The notes beneath the pieces were generated by a model. The model did no database searches. It was not told the origin of the DNA and was given only the letters and a program-made list of their open reading frames with translations. A stretch of DNA of 64,000 nt from an uncultured Oscillospiraceae bacterium (lineage in GTDB: Bacteria > Bacillota > Clostridia > Oscillospirales > Acutalibacteraceae): assembly GCA_905192745.1 (NCBI GenBank), contig CAJJLZ010000001.1, positions 248,001 through 312,000 on the forward strand, read 5' to 3'. Shown here in pieces: positions 55,145 to 63,030 of the stretch. The number at the start of each line of letters is the position of its first letter. The first letter of the stretch is position 1. The position numbers were made by a program, and so were the translations under genes.

Positions 55145-55501
55145 ATGAAACAGAAGCTTTTTGACAGCGAGATCAAGGTAATGGAGTTGCTTTGGGAACA
55201 CGAACCGGTGAGCGCGAAGGAGCTTGCCCTGTTGGCCGGGGAGCGGATCGGGTGGAACAAGAACACCACCTATACCGTGATAAAGAAGCTCGAAGCGAAA
55301 GGCGTGATCCGCCGGGAGGAACCGGGCTTTATCTGCACCTCCCTCCTTTCCCGGGAGGAGGTGCGGCGTGCGGAAACGCAGAGTCTGGCAGACAAACTGT
55401 TTGGAGGCTCCAAAAAAGCGCTGTTTTCGTCTCTGCTGGAGGATGAAAAGCTTTCGGACGACGACATCGCGGCGCTGCGGAAGATGATTGAAAAGAGGTG
55501 A
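55145..55501 (+). CDS. BlaI/MecI/CopY-family repressor
   Basis: Length 118 aa. Winged-helix DNA-binding domain (DSEIKVMELLWEHEPVSAKE; WNKNTTYTVIKKLEAKGVIR) and a C-terminal dimer helix region (LFGGSKKALFSSLLEDEKL). In the usual system, the BlaR1 protease in the membrane senses a beta-lactam and leads to cleavage of this repressor. Its stop overlaps a GTG of the next frame, and the blaR1 ATG follows six bases later. No beta-lactamase gene lies nearby. Confidence 0.93.
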   Translation: MKQKLFDSEIKVMELLWEHEPVSAKELALLAGERIGWNKNTTYTVIKKLEAKGVIRREEPGFICTSLLSREEVRRAETQSLADKLFGGSKKALFSSLLEDEKLSDDDIAALRKMIEKR

Positions 55502-55506
55502 ACGCC

Positions 55507-56442
55507 ATGCTCGGCGTATTCGGCGAAATTTTCTATTGGGTTTTCAATATGAGTATCGCCGCTTCGATCGCGGGGCTCGTCGTTCTGCTGATCGGCCGGA
55601 TCCGGCGGCTGCCCCGCCGGATCGCCCGGGCGCTCTGGATTGTTCCCTTCCTGCGGATGTGGCTGCCGGTGGGGCTGGGGAGCCGGTACAGCCTGATGTC
55701 GCTGCTCTCCCGCTTCACGCCCCTCTCCGCTAAAGCGGTCGTCATTTACGAGGGCGCGGAATCCTTCACCATGATGAACAGCCTTTTGACGGCGGATAAC
55801 TATTTTCCCATCGTCTATAAATCCGACCGGATGCAAAGCCTGTTTTCCATTGCCGCCCTGATCTGGCTTGTCCTCGCCGCCGCCCTGCTGCTCACGTTCT
55901 TTATCCTGTATTTCAGCACGACAGGCGAGCTGCGGGACGCCGCTCACTGGAAAGAAAACGTTTATCTTTCGGATAAAATCGCTTCCCCCGCCGTATACGG
56001 GATTTTCCGCCCGCGGATTCTTTTGCCGGCGGCGCTCGCGGAGAAGGATGTGACTTGGATTCTCGCGCATGAAAAGGCGCATATCCGCCGCGGCGATAAC
56101 CTGTGGCGGATGCTCGCCTTCATCACGGCCGCAGTTTATTGGTTTCATCCGCTTTCGTGGCTCTTTCTGAAGCGGTTCCTCACCGAGACGGAGCTGGCCT
56201 GCGACGAGTGCGTATTGGCCCGGTGCGGCGAAAGCGAAAAGAAGGCTTACGCGGCGGCTCTTGTGGACGCGGCGGCGGACGGGAAGGCGAAAAGCGCCTT
56301 CGCTTCCGCGTTCGGCGGGGCCAAGATCCGGGTACGGATCGACCGGATTCTGTCTTATAAAAAGCTGTCGCTGGTTTCCTCCGGCTGTTTTGCCGCGCTG
56401 GCCGTTGCCGCCGCCGCCGTACTGCTCACCAACGTGCAGTAG
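55507..56442 (+). CDS. BlaR1-type M56 zinc metalloprotease
   Basis: Length 311 aa from ATG 55507, chosen because AGAGGTG precedes it; GTG 55498 is also in frame. Four membrane spans; the gluzincin motif HEKAH (in ILAHEKAHIRRGDN) with the downstream TELACDECVL Glu region. It ends shortly after the last span and has no extracellular penicillin-binding sensor domain, so it belongs to the short M56 group. What it senses is unknown. Confidence 0.92.
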   Translation: MLGVFGEIFYWVFNMSIAASIAGLVVLLIGRIRRLPRRIARALWIVPFLRMWLPVGLGSRYSLMSLLSRFTPLSAKAVVIYEGAESFTMMNSLLTADNYFPIVYKSDRMQSLFSIAALIWLVLAAALLLTFFILYFSTTGELRDAAHWKENVYLSDKIASPAVYGIFRPRILLPAALAEKDVTWILAHEKAHIRRGDNLWRMLAFITAAVYWFHPLSWLFLKRFLTETELACDECVLARCGESEKKAYAAALVDAAADGKAKSAFASAFGGAKIRVRIDRILSYKKLSLVSSGCFAALAVAAAAVLLTNVQ

Positions 56443-56522
56443 GCATACCCATTCCGGAAACGGCGCGAAATACAACCGTAAGCATTTGTACTGAGACCGT
56501 AAGCGACAGAATGGAGGTTCGT

Positions 56523-57923
56523 ATGAAAAGCAGGAATACGCCGCAGAATTATTATCGGTTCTACCTGTTCTCCGTCGTCGGCACGCTTCTGGCTTCCGCC
56601 TATCCTCTGTACATGGGTGCGAAGGTGGTGGTCGATATGCTCCGAAACGGAACGGTGAATGCGGAGGATTATCCGAAATACGTTATTCCATACACGCCGA
56701 TCAGCTTGGCGATTCTTCTCGGAGTAACCCTGATGCCGCTGTTGATCCGCTGTGCCGGGCGCTTTGCGCTGCCGTCGGCGTCCGCGCTCTCCGTCGGTGT
56801 GTTTTTCCTGACGGAGCTGCTGCTTGAAAACGCGGTGGTCGTGACCGAATCCGGCTGGTCGTCGCTGGAAGGCTGGCAGATGTTCAGCTGTTATATCCCA
56901 CCGGATCTTTTTGTAACCCGTACATGGACCCCGGTGAATGTGCTGATCGGCGATTACAGCCCGATGTTCAAGCTGCATTTTTATCTGATCGCCCTGGTGT
57001 TGATCCTTGCGTTTTTAAACGTGTTTTATGGCTTCGCCCGGATGATCCGGGAGGGGGACCGCCGCCGTCTCCGGCCGCTGCTTTTGCAGGCGGTGTCCGC
57101 CGTTGTTTTTCTGGGGCTGTGTATTTTCGCCTGCTTTACCGCTTTTTTCCGGGACGGAGAGCTGACCGTGTCGTTGGTTTCCGCCGTTCTGATGATGGTG
57201 TTCTTTGCGGTGCTCGGCGTGACGGTGGGGCTGTATTTCGGATCCTTCTTCTTCGGGAAGAAGCGGGGACTCTCGGTTTGGCTTCCGTCGGCGGTTTCTT
57301 CGGTGGTTGTACTGGCGATGTATATCGGGGAAATGTTTCTGCTCAGCGGCCATCTGTACCGCTTTGGCACCGGCTTCTTTTTCAGGGGGCTGGGTCCCCT
57401 TGTTCTCGCCCCGGCCGATCTGGCCGTTATTCTGCTATCCGGCGGCGTCTGTGCGCTGCTCCTGATGGCGGCGGGGAAAAAAGACGGGGAAAAGACAAAA
57501 CCGGCTTTCTGGATTACCGCCGCCGCCGTGACGGCCGGGGTTATCGTAACGGCGGCGTGGCTGCCGGCAGGACAAAACCGGGTAATCGACGATGCGGAAC
57601 GGCTGAATATGGTGTATTCCTACGCCGATTCCGTTGATCCGGTGAACCCGACGATTTGCCTGTCCGCGGATAACAACGCGTTCCAGTTTACCTATTCCGC
57701 TTTCAGCAGTTATATCGCCGTGGGCAAATACACCCTGTCGGACACAACGCTGACCCTGACAACGGACGACGGCCTTCATAATCAGTATGTTTTCACGGTG
57801 GAGGACGACGGCGCTTATCGGTTCGATGCCGAGCGGTCGTCCCCCATTCCGTCCTATGCGTATTCCGCGGGCGCGGAGGCGCAGTCGCCTGTTCCGGATG
57901 GGGCCCGGTTTACCAGCGGGTAA
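56523..57923 (+). CDS. Multi-span membrane protein with extracytoplasmic C-terminal domain, BlaIR-associated
   Basis: Length 466 aa; ATG 56523 has GGAGG six bases upstream (the ATG 56511 covers that site). About nine membrane spans fill residues 15-355. The last 110 residues are a soluble beta-rich domain (NNAFQFTYSAFSSYIAVGKY; DTTLTLTTDDGLHNQYVFTV). Similar beta domains are found at the C-terminus of BlaR1-type proteins in Clostridia, as I recall. It follows blaR1 after 80 bases and may be the sensor missing from it. Family not recognised; role inferred from location. Confidence 0.65.
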   Translation: MKSRNTPQNYYRFYLFSVVGTLLASAYPLYMGAKVVVDMLRNGTVNAEDYPKYVIPYTPISLAILLGVTLMPLLIRCAGRFALPSASALSVGVFFLTELLLENAVVVTESGWSSLEGWQMFSCYIPPDLFVTRTWTPVNVLIGDYSPMFKLHFYLIALVLILAFLNVFYGFARMIREGDRRRLRPLLLQAVSAVVFLGLCIFACFTAFFRDGELTVSLVSAVLMMVFFAVLGVTVGLYFGSFFFGKKRGLSVWLPSAVSSVVVLAMYIGEMFLLSGHLYRFGTGFFFRGLGPLVLAPADLAVILLSGGVCALLLMAAGKKDGEKTKPAFWITAAAVTAGVIVTAAWLPAGQNRVIDDAERLNMVYSYADSVDPVNPTICLSADNNAFQFTYSAFSSYIAVGKYTLSDTTLTLTTDDGLHNQYVFTVEDDGAYRFDAERSSPIPSYAYSAGAEAQSPVPDGARFTSG

Positions 57924-57983
57924 ACGGAAAAACAGGCGGAGATATCGGCTTACCTGCGGCTTTTCCAGTGAATGGACTATAAA

Positions 57984-58030
57984 AAACAGGCAGACCCCGC
58001 TCCGGTTCGCCGGGCGGGGTCTGCCTGTTT
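57984..58030. terminator. Bidirectional terminator between the membrane-protein gene and folD
   Basis: A 17-bp stem (57984-58000 with 58014-58030) plus an inner CCGG-TTCG-CCGG tetraloop hairpin, flanked by A- and T-runs on the fitting sides. Confidence 0.9.
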
Positions 58031-58060
58031 CCGCACGCTGCGCTTCATTCGGGATTCGTA

Positions 58061-58921
58061 TTATTTCATCAGCAGAGCGTTCTGAAGCTTGGCGGCTGAA
58101 ATGGTGTTTTTCAGCAGCATGGCGATGGTCATGGGACCCACGCCGCCGGGCACGGGGGTAATCCAGCCCGCCACCGGTTCCACTCCGGCGAAATCCACAT
58201 CCCCGCAGAGCTTGCCGTTCTCGTCCCGGTTCATCCCCACGTCGATAACGGCGGCCCCCGGCTTCACCATATCGGCGGTGACGAATTTGGCCTTGCCGAC
58301 CGCCGCGACCAGAATGTCCGCGCCCGAGCAGACCTGCTTGAGGTTGGCGGTTTTGGAATGGCAGATGGTCACAGTGCCGTTTTCGTGCAGCAGGAGCATG
58401 GCCATCGGCTTGCCCACAATATTGCTCCGCCCGATCACAACGCAGCTTTTTCCCGCGACGCTTACCCCGGCGCTATGGAGCAGCTCCATCACCCCGGCGG
58501 GGGTGCAGGGCAGGAAAGCGTAGTTCCCAACCATGATATGGCCGACGTTGGAGGGATGAAACGCGTCCACGTCCTTAAGGGGAGAGATCGCGGCGATCAC
58601 CGCCTTGTCGTTGATGTGGGAGGGAAGGGGTAGCTGGCAGAGGATACCGTTGATATCGCTGCGGTTGTTCAGGCTGGAGATCAGGGCCAGCAGCTCGTCC
58701 TGCGTGGTATCGGCCGGCAGGGCGATCTCTTCCGAGTAAATGCCCGCTTCCGCGCAGGCTTTTTTCTTGTTGTTAACATAGACGCGGGAGGCGGGGTCGT
58801 TCCCTACCAGAATCACCGCGAGACCGGGGACGATCCCTTTTTCCTTCAATCGGGCGGCTTCCTCCGCCACTTCGCCCTTCACCCGGGCCGAGATCGCTTT
58901 CCCATCGATAATGGTCGCCAT
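58061..58921 (-). CDS. folD: Methylenetetrahydrofolate dehydrogenase/cyclohydrolase
   Basis: Converts 5,10-methylene-THF to 10-formyl-THF in one-carbon metabolism. Length 286 aa from ATG 58921, after AAAAGGAGC; the open frame extends much further upstream but that part lies over the lgt tail. Seen: YVNNKKKACAEAGI with the catalytic Lys, GILCQLPLPSHI, VVIGRSNIVGKPMAMLL (NADP loop) and TPVPGGVGPMTIAML. It follows lgt by 94 bases and is the last gene of the minus-strand run. Confidence 0.97.
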   Translation of the reverse strand: MATIIDGKAISARVKGEVAEEAARLKEKGIVPGLAVILVGNDPASRVYVNNKKKACAEAGIYSEEIALPADTTQDELLALISSLNNRSDINGILCQLPLPSHINDKAVIAAISPLKDVDAFHPSNVGHIMVGNYAFLPCTPAGVMELLHSAGVSVAGKSCVVIGRSNIVGKPMAMLLLHENGTVTICHSKTANLKQVCSGADILVAAVGKAKFVTADMVKPGAAVIDVGMNRDENGKLCGDVDFAGVEPVAGWITPVPGGVGPMTIAMLLKNTISAAKLQNALLMK

Positions 58922-59015
58922 GTTGGTGCTCCTTTTCTCCGCAGGCGGAAAATATCCATACAAGGGGGGACGGACCGGCCTTTCCTGCGGGGAAGGCCGA
59001 TCCGCGGCGGCCGGC

Positions 59016-60140
59016 TTATTCGGCCGGCTCCTCTTTTTTGTTTTCGTCGTCCGGTTCGTTTTCATCCGGTGCGGCGGTTTCTTCCGCCGTCTTATCGGCT
59101 TCGGACGCTTCCGCGCCGGCCTCTTCGCCGTCGCTGTTCCCCTCCAAACCGCCGATTTCCGCGTCTTCCGCCGCATCGGTTTCCACCGCGTCCGGGTCGA
59201 AGCCTTCCTCGTCGTCCGGAACGTCTTCTCCGGCGTTCGAAGCGCCGTCCTCCTCCGCGCCTTCCGCAGGGACGAGCGCGGGCGCGAAGAGATCCTTCGG
59301 CAGAGACTGCGCGTGAGCGCGGAACACGAAGAAGAGCGCCGCGCCGCCCGCTACCGAAAGGGCGGCGACCAGCTGGGATACCTTCATGGCGCCGAAATAC
59401 AGGCTGTCGGACCGCAGGCCTTCAATGAAGAATCGGCCCGCGCCGTACCAGACGATATACAGGGAGAAAATCTCTCCCTTGAATTTATAGGCTTTTTTCG
59501 AAAGGAAATGCAGCAGGAGGAAGCCGAGCAGGCACCAGAGGGATTCGTAGAGGAAGGTGGGATGGACAGGCTCGCTCAGGGTGTAGCCGCTCCCGTTCAC
59601 GCCGCTCTGGATAATGTCGCCGGTCATGCCCCACGGCAGGCCGGTATTGCCGCCGAAGGCTTCCTGATTAAAGAAATTGCCCCAGCGGCCGATGCACTGG
59701 CCGATCAGAAAGCCGAGAGACGCCAGATCAAACATGGCGAGGGTGTTCACCTTCCGCACCCGGCACATGATTATGCCGGTGATAAAGGCGAAGATAATGC
59801 CGCCGTAGATGCCGAGCCCGCCCTCCCATACATACAGGATGCTGAGCGGATCTTCAAAATAGTCGGCCCGTTCGGCGGAGAACAGGACGTAATACAGCCG
59901 CGCGCCCACAAAGGCGAACAGCGCGGAAACCAGCACCACGTCGATCATGCGGTCGGGGTCGATGTCGAACGTTTTCGCCCGCCGCAGGGCGTAGATCACC
60001 GCCAGCAGGAAGCCGAGCGCGATCAGCAGGCCGTACCAGTTGAGGGAAAAGTCCCGTCCGAAAAGGGAGAATTCCACAATGGTAGGGGAAATGTTGAATT
60101 TCCAGCCCAGAGCCGGGAATTCGATAAAATGGCTGCTCAT
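59016..60140 (-). CDS. lgt: Prolipoprotein diacylglyceryl transferase with long acidic tail
   Basis: Attaches diacylglycerol to the lipobox Cys of prolipoproteins, needed for all lipoproteins in this window. Length 374 aa; the enzyme core ends near residue 285. Motifs: YGLLIALGFLLA, GRWGNFFNQEAFGGNT (Lgt signature with the key Arg/Asn), VHPTFLYESLWCLLGF. The last about 80 residues are an unusual Glu/Asp/Ala-rich, surely disordered tail that most Lgt proteins lack. The start follows GAAAGGACG. It lies between M16 peptidase genes and folD. Confidence 0.95.
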   Translation of the reverse strand: MSSHFIEFPALGWKFNISPTIVEFSLFGRDFSLNWYGLLIALGFLLAVIYALRRAKTFDIDPDRMIDVVLVSALFAFVGARLYYVLFSAERADYFEDPLSILYVWEGGLGIYGGIIFAFITGIIMCRVRKVNTLAMFDLASLGFLIGQCIGRWGNFFNQEAFGGNTGLPWGMTGDIIQSGVNGSGYTLSEPVHPTFLYESLWCLLGFLLLHFLSKKAYKFKGEIFSLYIVWYGAGRFFIEGLRSDSLYFGAMKVSQLVAALSVAGGAALFFVFRAHAQSLPKDLFAPALVPAEGAEEDGASNAGEDVPDDEEGFDPDAVETDAAEDAEIGGLEGNSDGEEAGAEASEADKTAEETAAPDENEPDDENKKEEPAE

Positions 60141-60161
60141 GGCTATCGTCCTTTCTATGTA

Positions 60162-60177
60162 GGGGGCAACCGCCCCC
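60162..60177 (-). promoter_or_regulatory. Short GC hairpin between the M16 gene and lgt
   Basis: GGGGGC-AACC-GCCCCC, with no T-run. It sits in the 67-base gap and probably only marks or stabilises the mRNA between the genes. Confidence 0.4.
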
Positions 60178-60207
60178 GATTATCCGTGAAACGCGGAGCA
60201 AAACCGG

Positions 60208-61503
60208 TTATTCTGCGGGGAGAACCACCGACAGCGCGGCGCTTTCCCGCCGGAAGCCGTCCCGCAGCATCCGGGTCACCGCTTCCACGGAAAGGGAAGC
60301 GGCCGCTTCGATCAGGGCGAAGGGCTCCCGTTCGTAGAAGAAATCGCCGATCAGGATATCGCCGCAGTTTTCCACATCGTTCAGGGAGGCGACCAGCCGC
60401 CCATATAGCGCGTTGCGGGCCGCTTCAAACCCGGCGGGATCGATCCCCTCCCGCCGCAGGCGGTCGATTTCGGCGTGGACGGCTTCCGCCACCGCGTCCG
60501 GATCGGCGGATTCCCCGCCGAACAGCCAGGCCGCGTAGCCGGGACCTTCGAAATACTCCGCCCCGAAGGAGGCGTTAATCAGCCCCTGCGCCATCAGCCG
60601 GGCATAGAGGGGGGAGGCCTGCCCGGCGAGAAGCTCCAGCAGTACGTCGGCGGCCGCCAGCTCTTCCGGCGTTTGGCAGCGGCCGTCCGGGACGGGAACC
60701 TTGAAGCCGAGATAAAACAGGGGGGAGGCTACCGGCATCCGGCATTCCACCCGGGGTTCGGCCGCTTCGGCCGGTTCCGGAACCACGGCGCGTTCCACCC
60801 GTCCGCCTTCGACGGGCTTCAGCAGCCGGTCGGCCACGGCGAGCACCTGCTCCGGCGTGACGTTCCCCGCCACAGCCAGCGCCATGTTGTTGAGGCTGTA
60901 AAACGTGTGATAACATCCGTACAGCAGCTCCGGGGTGATACCGGCGATGGATTCCACCGTCCCGGCGATTTCGATCCGCACGGGATGGGTTTTGTACAGC
61001 GCCCGCAGGAGGTTGAACAGCACCCGGCGGCCGGGGTTATCCTCGCACATCCGGATTTCCTGCCCGATGATCCCCTGCTCCTTTTGCACCGTTTCCTCCG
61101 TGAAATAGGGCTTCTGCACGAAATCCAGCAGAATCTCCAGCGACGGCTCAAAGTTTTCGGTGCAGGAAAAAAGGTAGGCGGTGCGGTCGAAGCTGGTGAA
61201 GGCGTTGGCCGACGCGCCGGTTTTCGCGTACCGCGCGAAGGCGTCGCCGTCCTCGCTTTCAAACAGCTTGTGCTCGAGATAATGGGCGATGCCGGCGGGC
61301 ACTTCGGTTTCCTTCCCGTCCGCCGTCCGGAAGGCGGTGTCGATCGACCCGTACCGGGCGGCGAATACGGCGTAGCAGGACTGATAGCCCGGCTTGGGGT
61401 CCACGAAGATGGTCAGCCCCGAAGGATGGCGGAGCCGGTAGCAGCGCTCGCCGGTGCGGGGCTGGACGAACTCCTCAAAAGCGGTTTCCACCTTGTCGTT
61501 CAT
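60208..61503 (-). CDS. M16-family peptidase, YfmH-like (active subunit)
   Basis: Length 431 aa. It carries the inverted zinc motif HYLEH (HxxEH, in GIAHYLEHKLFES) and the second Glu region downstream, so it should be the catalytic member of an M16 pair. The C-terminal half is the second, inactive-type M16 domain. In Bacillus, YfmH-type genes are linked by genetics to EF-P modification; whether that holds here is unknown. It overlaps the preceding partner gene by four bases. Confidence 0.9.
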   Translation of the reverse strand: MNDKVETAFEEFVQPRTGERCYRLRHPSGLTIFVDPKPGYQSCYAVFAARYGSIDTAFRTADGKETEVPAGIAHYLEHKLFESEDGDAFARYAKTGASANAFTSFDRTAYLFSCTENFEPSLEILLDFVQKPYFTEETVQKEQGIIGQEIRMCEDNPGRRVLFNLLRALYKTHPVRIEIAGTVESIAGITPELLYGCYHTFYSLNNMALAVAGNVTPEQVLAVADRLLKPVEGGRVERAVVPEPAEAAEPRVECRMPVASPLFYLGFKVPVPDGRCQTPEELAAADVLLELLAGQASPLYARLMAQGLINASFGAEYFEGPGYAAWLFGGESADPDAVAEAVHAEIDRLRREGIDPAGFEAARNALYGRLVASLNDVENCGDILIGDFFYEREPFALIEAAASLSVEAVTRMLRDGFRRESAALSVVLPAE

Positions 61504-62831
61504 GCGTTTCCGCCCCCTTCCTTCCCGGCGAGCAGGTAAACGGCGCCGAGGCTCACGCCCCGGGCGGCTTCCGCAACCTGCCTGCGGGTTACGGCCCCAA
61601 TGGCGCGGGCGGCTTCCTCCGGGGTGGAGAGCGGGCCGCTCAGGCTCTGGCCCAGATACCAGGACGCGGCGGTGGACTGCAGGTCTCCGATGGTGCGGAA
61701 CTGGTTGACCACGCTCAGCCGGGCGGATTCCAGATCCTCGTCGGTGAAAGCGCCCTCCCGCACCGCGTCCAGCTGGCGGAGGATTTCGGCCTTTGCTTTT
61801 GCGGCATTAGCCTCCTCCACCCCGCTGTCGATCAGCAGTATGCCCTTCAGCCGGTCGTAGCCCGACTGGCAGTAATAGCAGAGGCTCAGCTTTTCCCGCA
61901 CGTTGCGGAACAGGAGGGAATGGGGCGTGCCGCCCAGCAGGGCGTTCATCAGCCGCATGGCGGGGACGGCGGCGTCCGGCTCCGCGACCCCGGCGCGCAG
62001 GCCGAGCACCAGCTTGGCCTGTCCCACGTCCATCCGTTCGGTCCGTTCCCGCACCGCGTCCGCCCGGCGGACGACCTGAACGGCGGGCGAAAGCGGGCGG
62101 CGCTCCGTCAGGGCGGCAAGGCCCGCGCGGAACCCTTCCGCCGCCTTGGCGGAGGGAGCGGCCCCCTGCACGATCAGACGGATCTGCGCCGTTTTCAGCA
62201 TCCGCCGCCACGCGGCGGCCGCCGAGGAGGGCGTAATGGCCCGCACGCTTTCAATGTCGCCGTAACGGTCTGCCGCGTAAGGCTCCCCTTCGCAGAGCAG
62301 TTCTTCGCAGCGGCGGCGGGCGTACAGGCGTTTATTGTTGATTTCGGATTCAATGCGTTCGGTCAGGCAGCGCTTCTCCTGCTCAACATTGTCGGCGGGG
62401 AAGGCCCCGTCGGCCAGCACCGGATCGAACAGCATGGAGCGGAGAAGATCCGCACAGGCGGCGGCCACCGCTTCCCCGTGCAGGGCGAAGCGGTCGTCCA
62501 TGGAGACGGCGGTCAGGGTCAGCGCCTGGCACTCCCCAATCCGGGACACATCAGCGGCAATCCGCGCGCCGTACAGCTCGTTCAGCCGCTGTTTCAGGGC
62601 GCTGAAGCCGGGATACTCCGCACAGCACCGCTGCAGCAGATAGGGAAGGACAGCGTTCTCCGACGCAAGGGCCGGGTCCAGCGGCAGAAGCAGGGCGGCG
62701 GTCAGCCGCGCGGTCTTAAACCGGTCGTCCGCCAGCGTCAGGACGCCGGCGCCGTCGGCCAGAGGCCGGAAGGCAGGCCGAACGCCGCCGGCGGAGGCGC
62801 GTACAGCGTTTGTTTGAGAAGAACAGGGCAA
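61500..62831 (-). CDS. M16-family peptidase-like protein, YfmF-like (non-catalytic subunit)
   Basis: Length 443 aa, starting with TTG at 62831 after AAAGGAGTG. It has the M16 fold (LTADDRFKTARLTAALLLP at the N-terminus; SLLFRNVREKLSLCYYCQSG near residue 320) but no HxxEH zinc motif, as usual for the partner subunit of YfmF/YfmH pairs. The two genes overlap by four bases and are surely translated together as a heterodimer. Confidence 0.88.
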   Translation of the reverse strand: MPCSSQTNAVRASAGGVRPAFRPLADGAGVLTLADDRFKTARLTAALLLPLDPALASENAVLPYLLQRCCAEYPGFSALKQRLNELYGARIAADVSRIGECQALTLTAVSMDDRFALHGEAVAAACADLLRSMLFDPVLADGAFPADNVEQEKRCLTERIESEINNKRLYARRRCEELLCEGEPYAADRYGDIESVRAITPSSAAAAWRRMLKTAQIRLIVQGAAPSAKAAEGFRAGLAALTERRPLSPAVQVVRRADAVRERTERMDVGQAKLVLGLRAGVAEPDAAVPAMRLMNALLGGTPHSLLFRNVREKLSLCYYCQSGYDRLKGILLIDSGVEEANAAKAKAEILRQLDAVREGAFTDEDLESARLSVVNQFRTIGDLQSTAASWYLGQSLSGPLSTPEEAARAIGAVTRRQVAEAARGVSLGAVYLLAGKEGGGNA

Positions 62832-62887
62832 AGAATCACTCCTTTATACTGTTATACCGTTCATAGCGGAGGATAACCGGTTCGTCC

Positions 62888-62965
62888 GCCGGGCGCGGCT
62901 TCTCGGCGGGCGCCCGGCGGGAAATTCATATCCCTTAGTATACCAAATTCAGGGAAGAATGAAAA
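62888..62965 (-). promoter_or_regulatory. Promoter and leader hairpin of the M16-lgt-folD run
   Basis: Minus-strand TTTTCA (62965-62960), 17 bases, TATACT (62942-62937), then a perfect GCCGGGCGC/GCGCCCGGC hairpin (62918-62888) in the leader. A weak CCGAA/TTCGG hairpin with T-rich flank just upstream may end the GH94 gene. The -35 box is poor. Confidence 0.5.
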
Positions 62966-63030
62966 GCGGCAAAACACAAAGAATCCGAAGATTTCGGGAA
63001 AATGAAGGGGCGGAAAGGCTTCTTTTTGTC

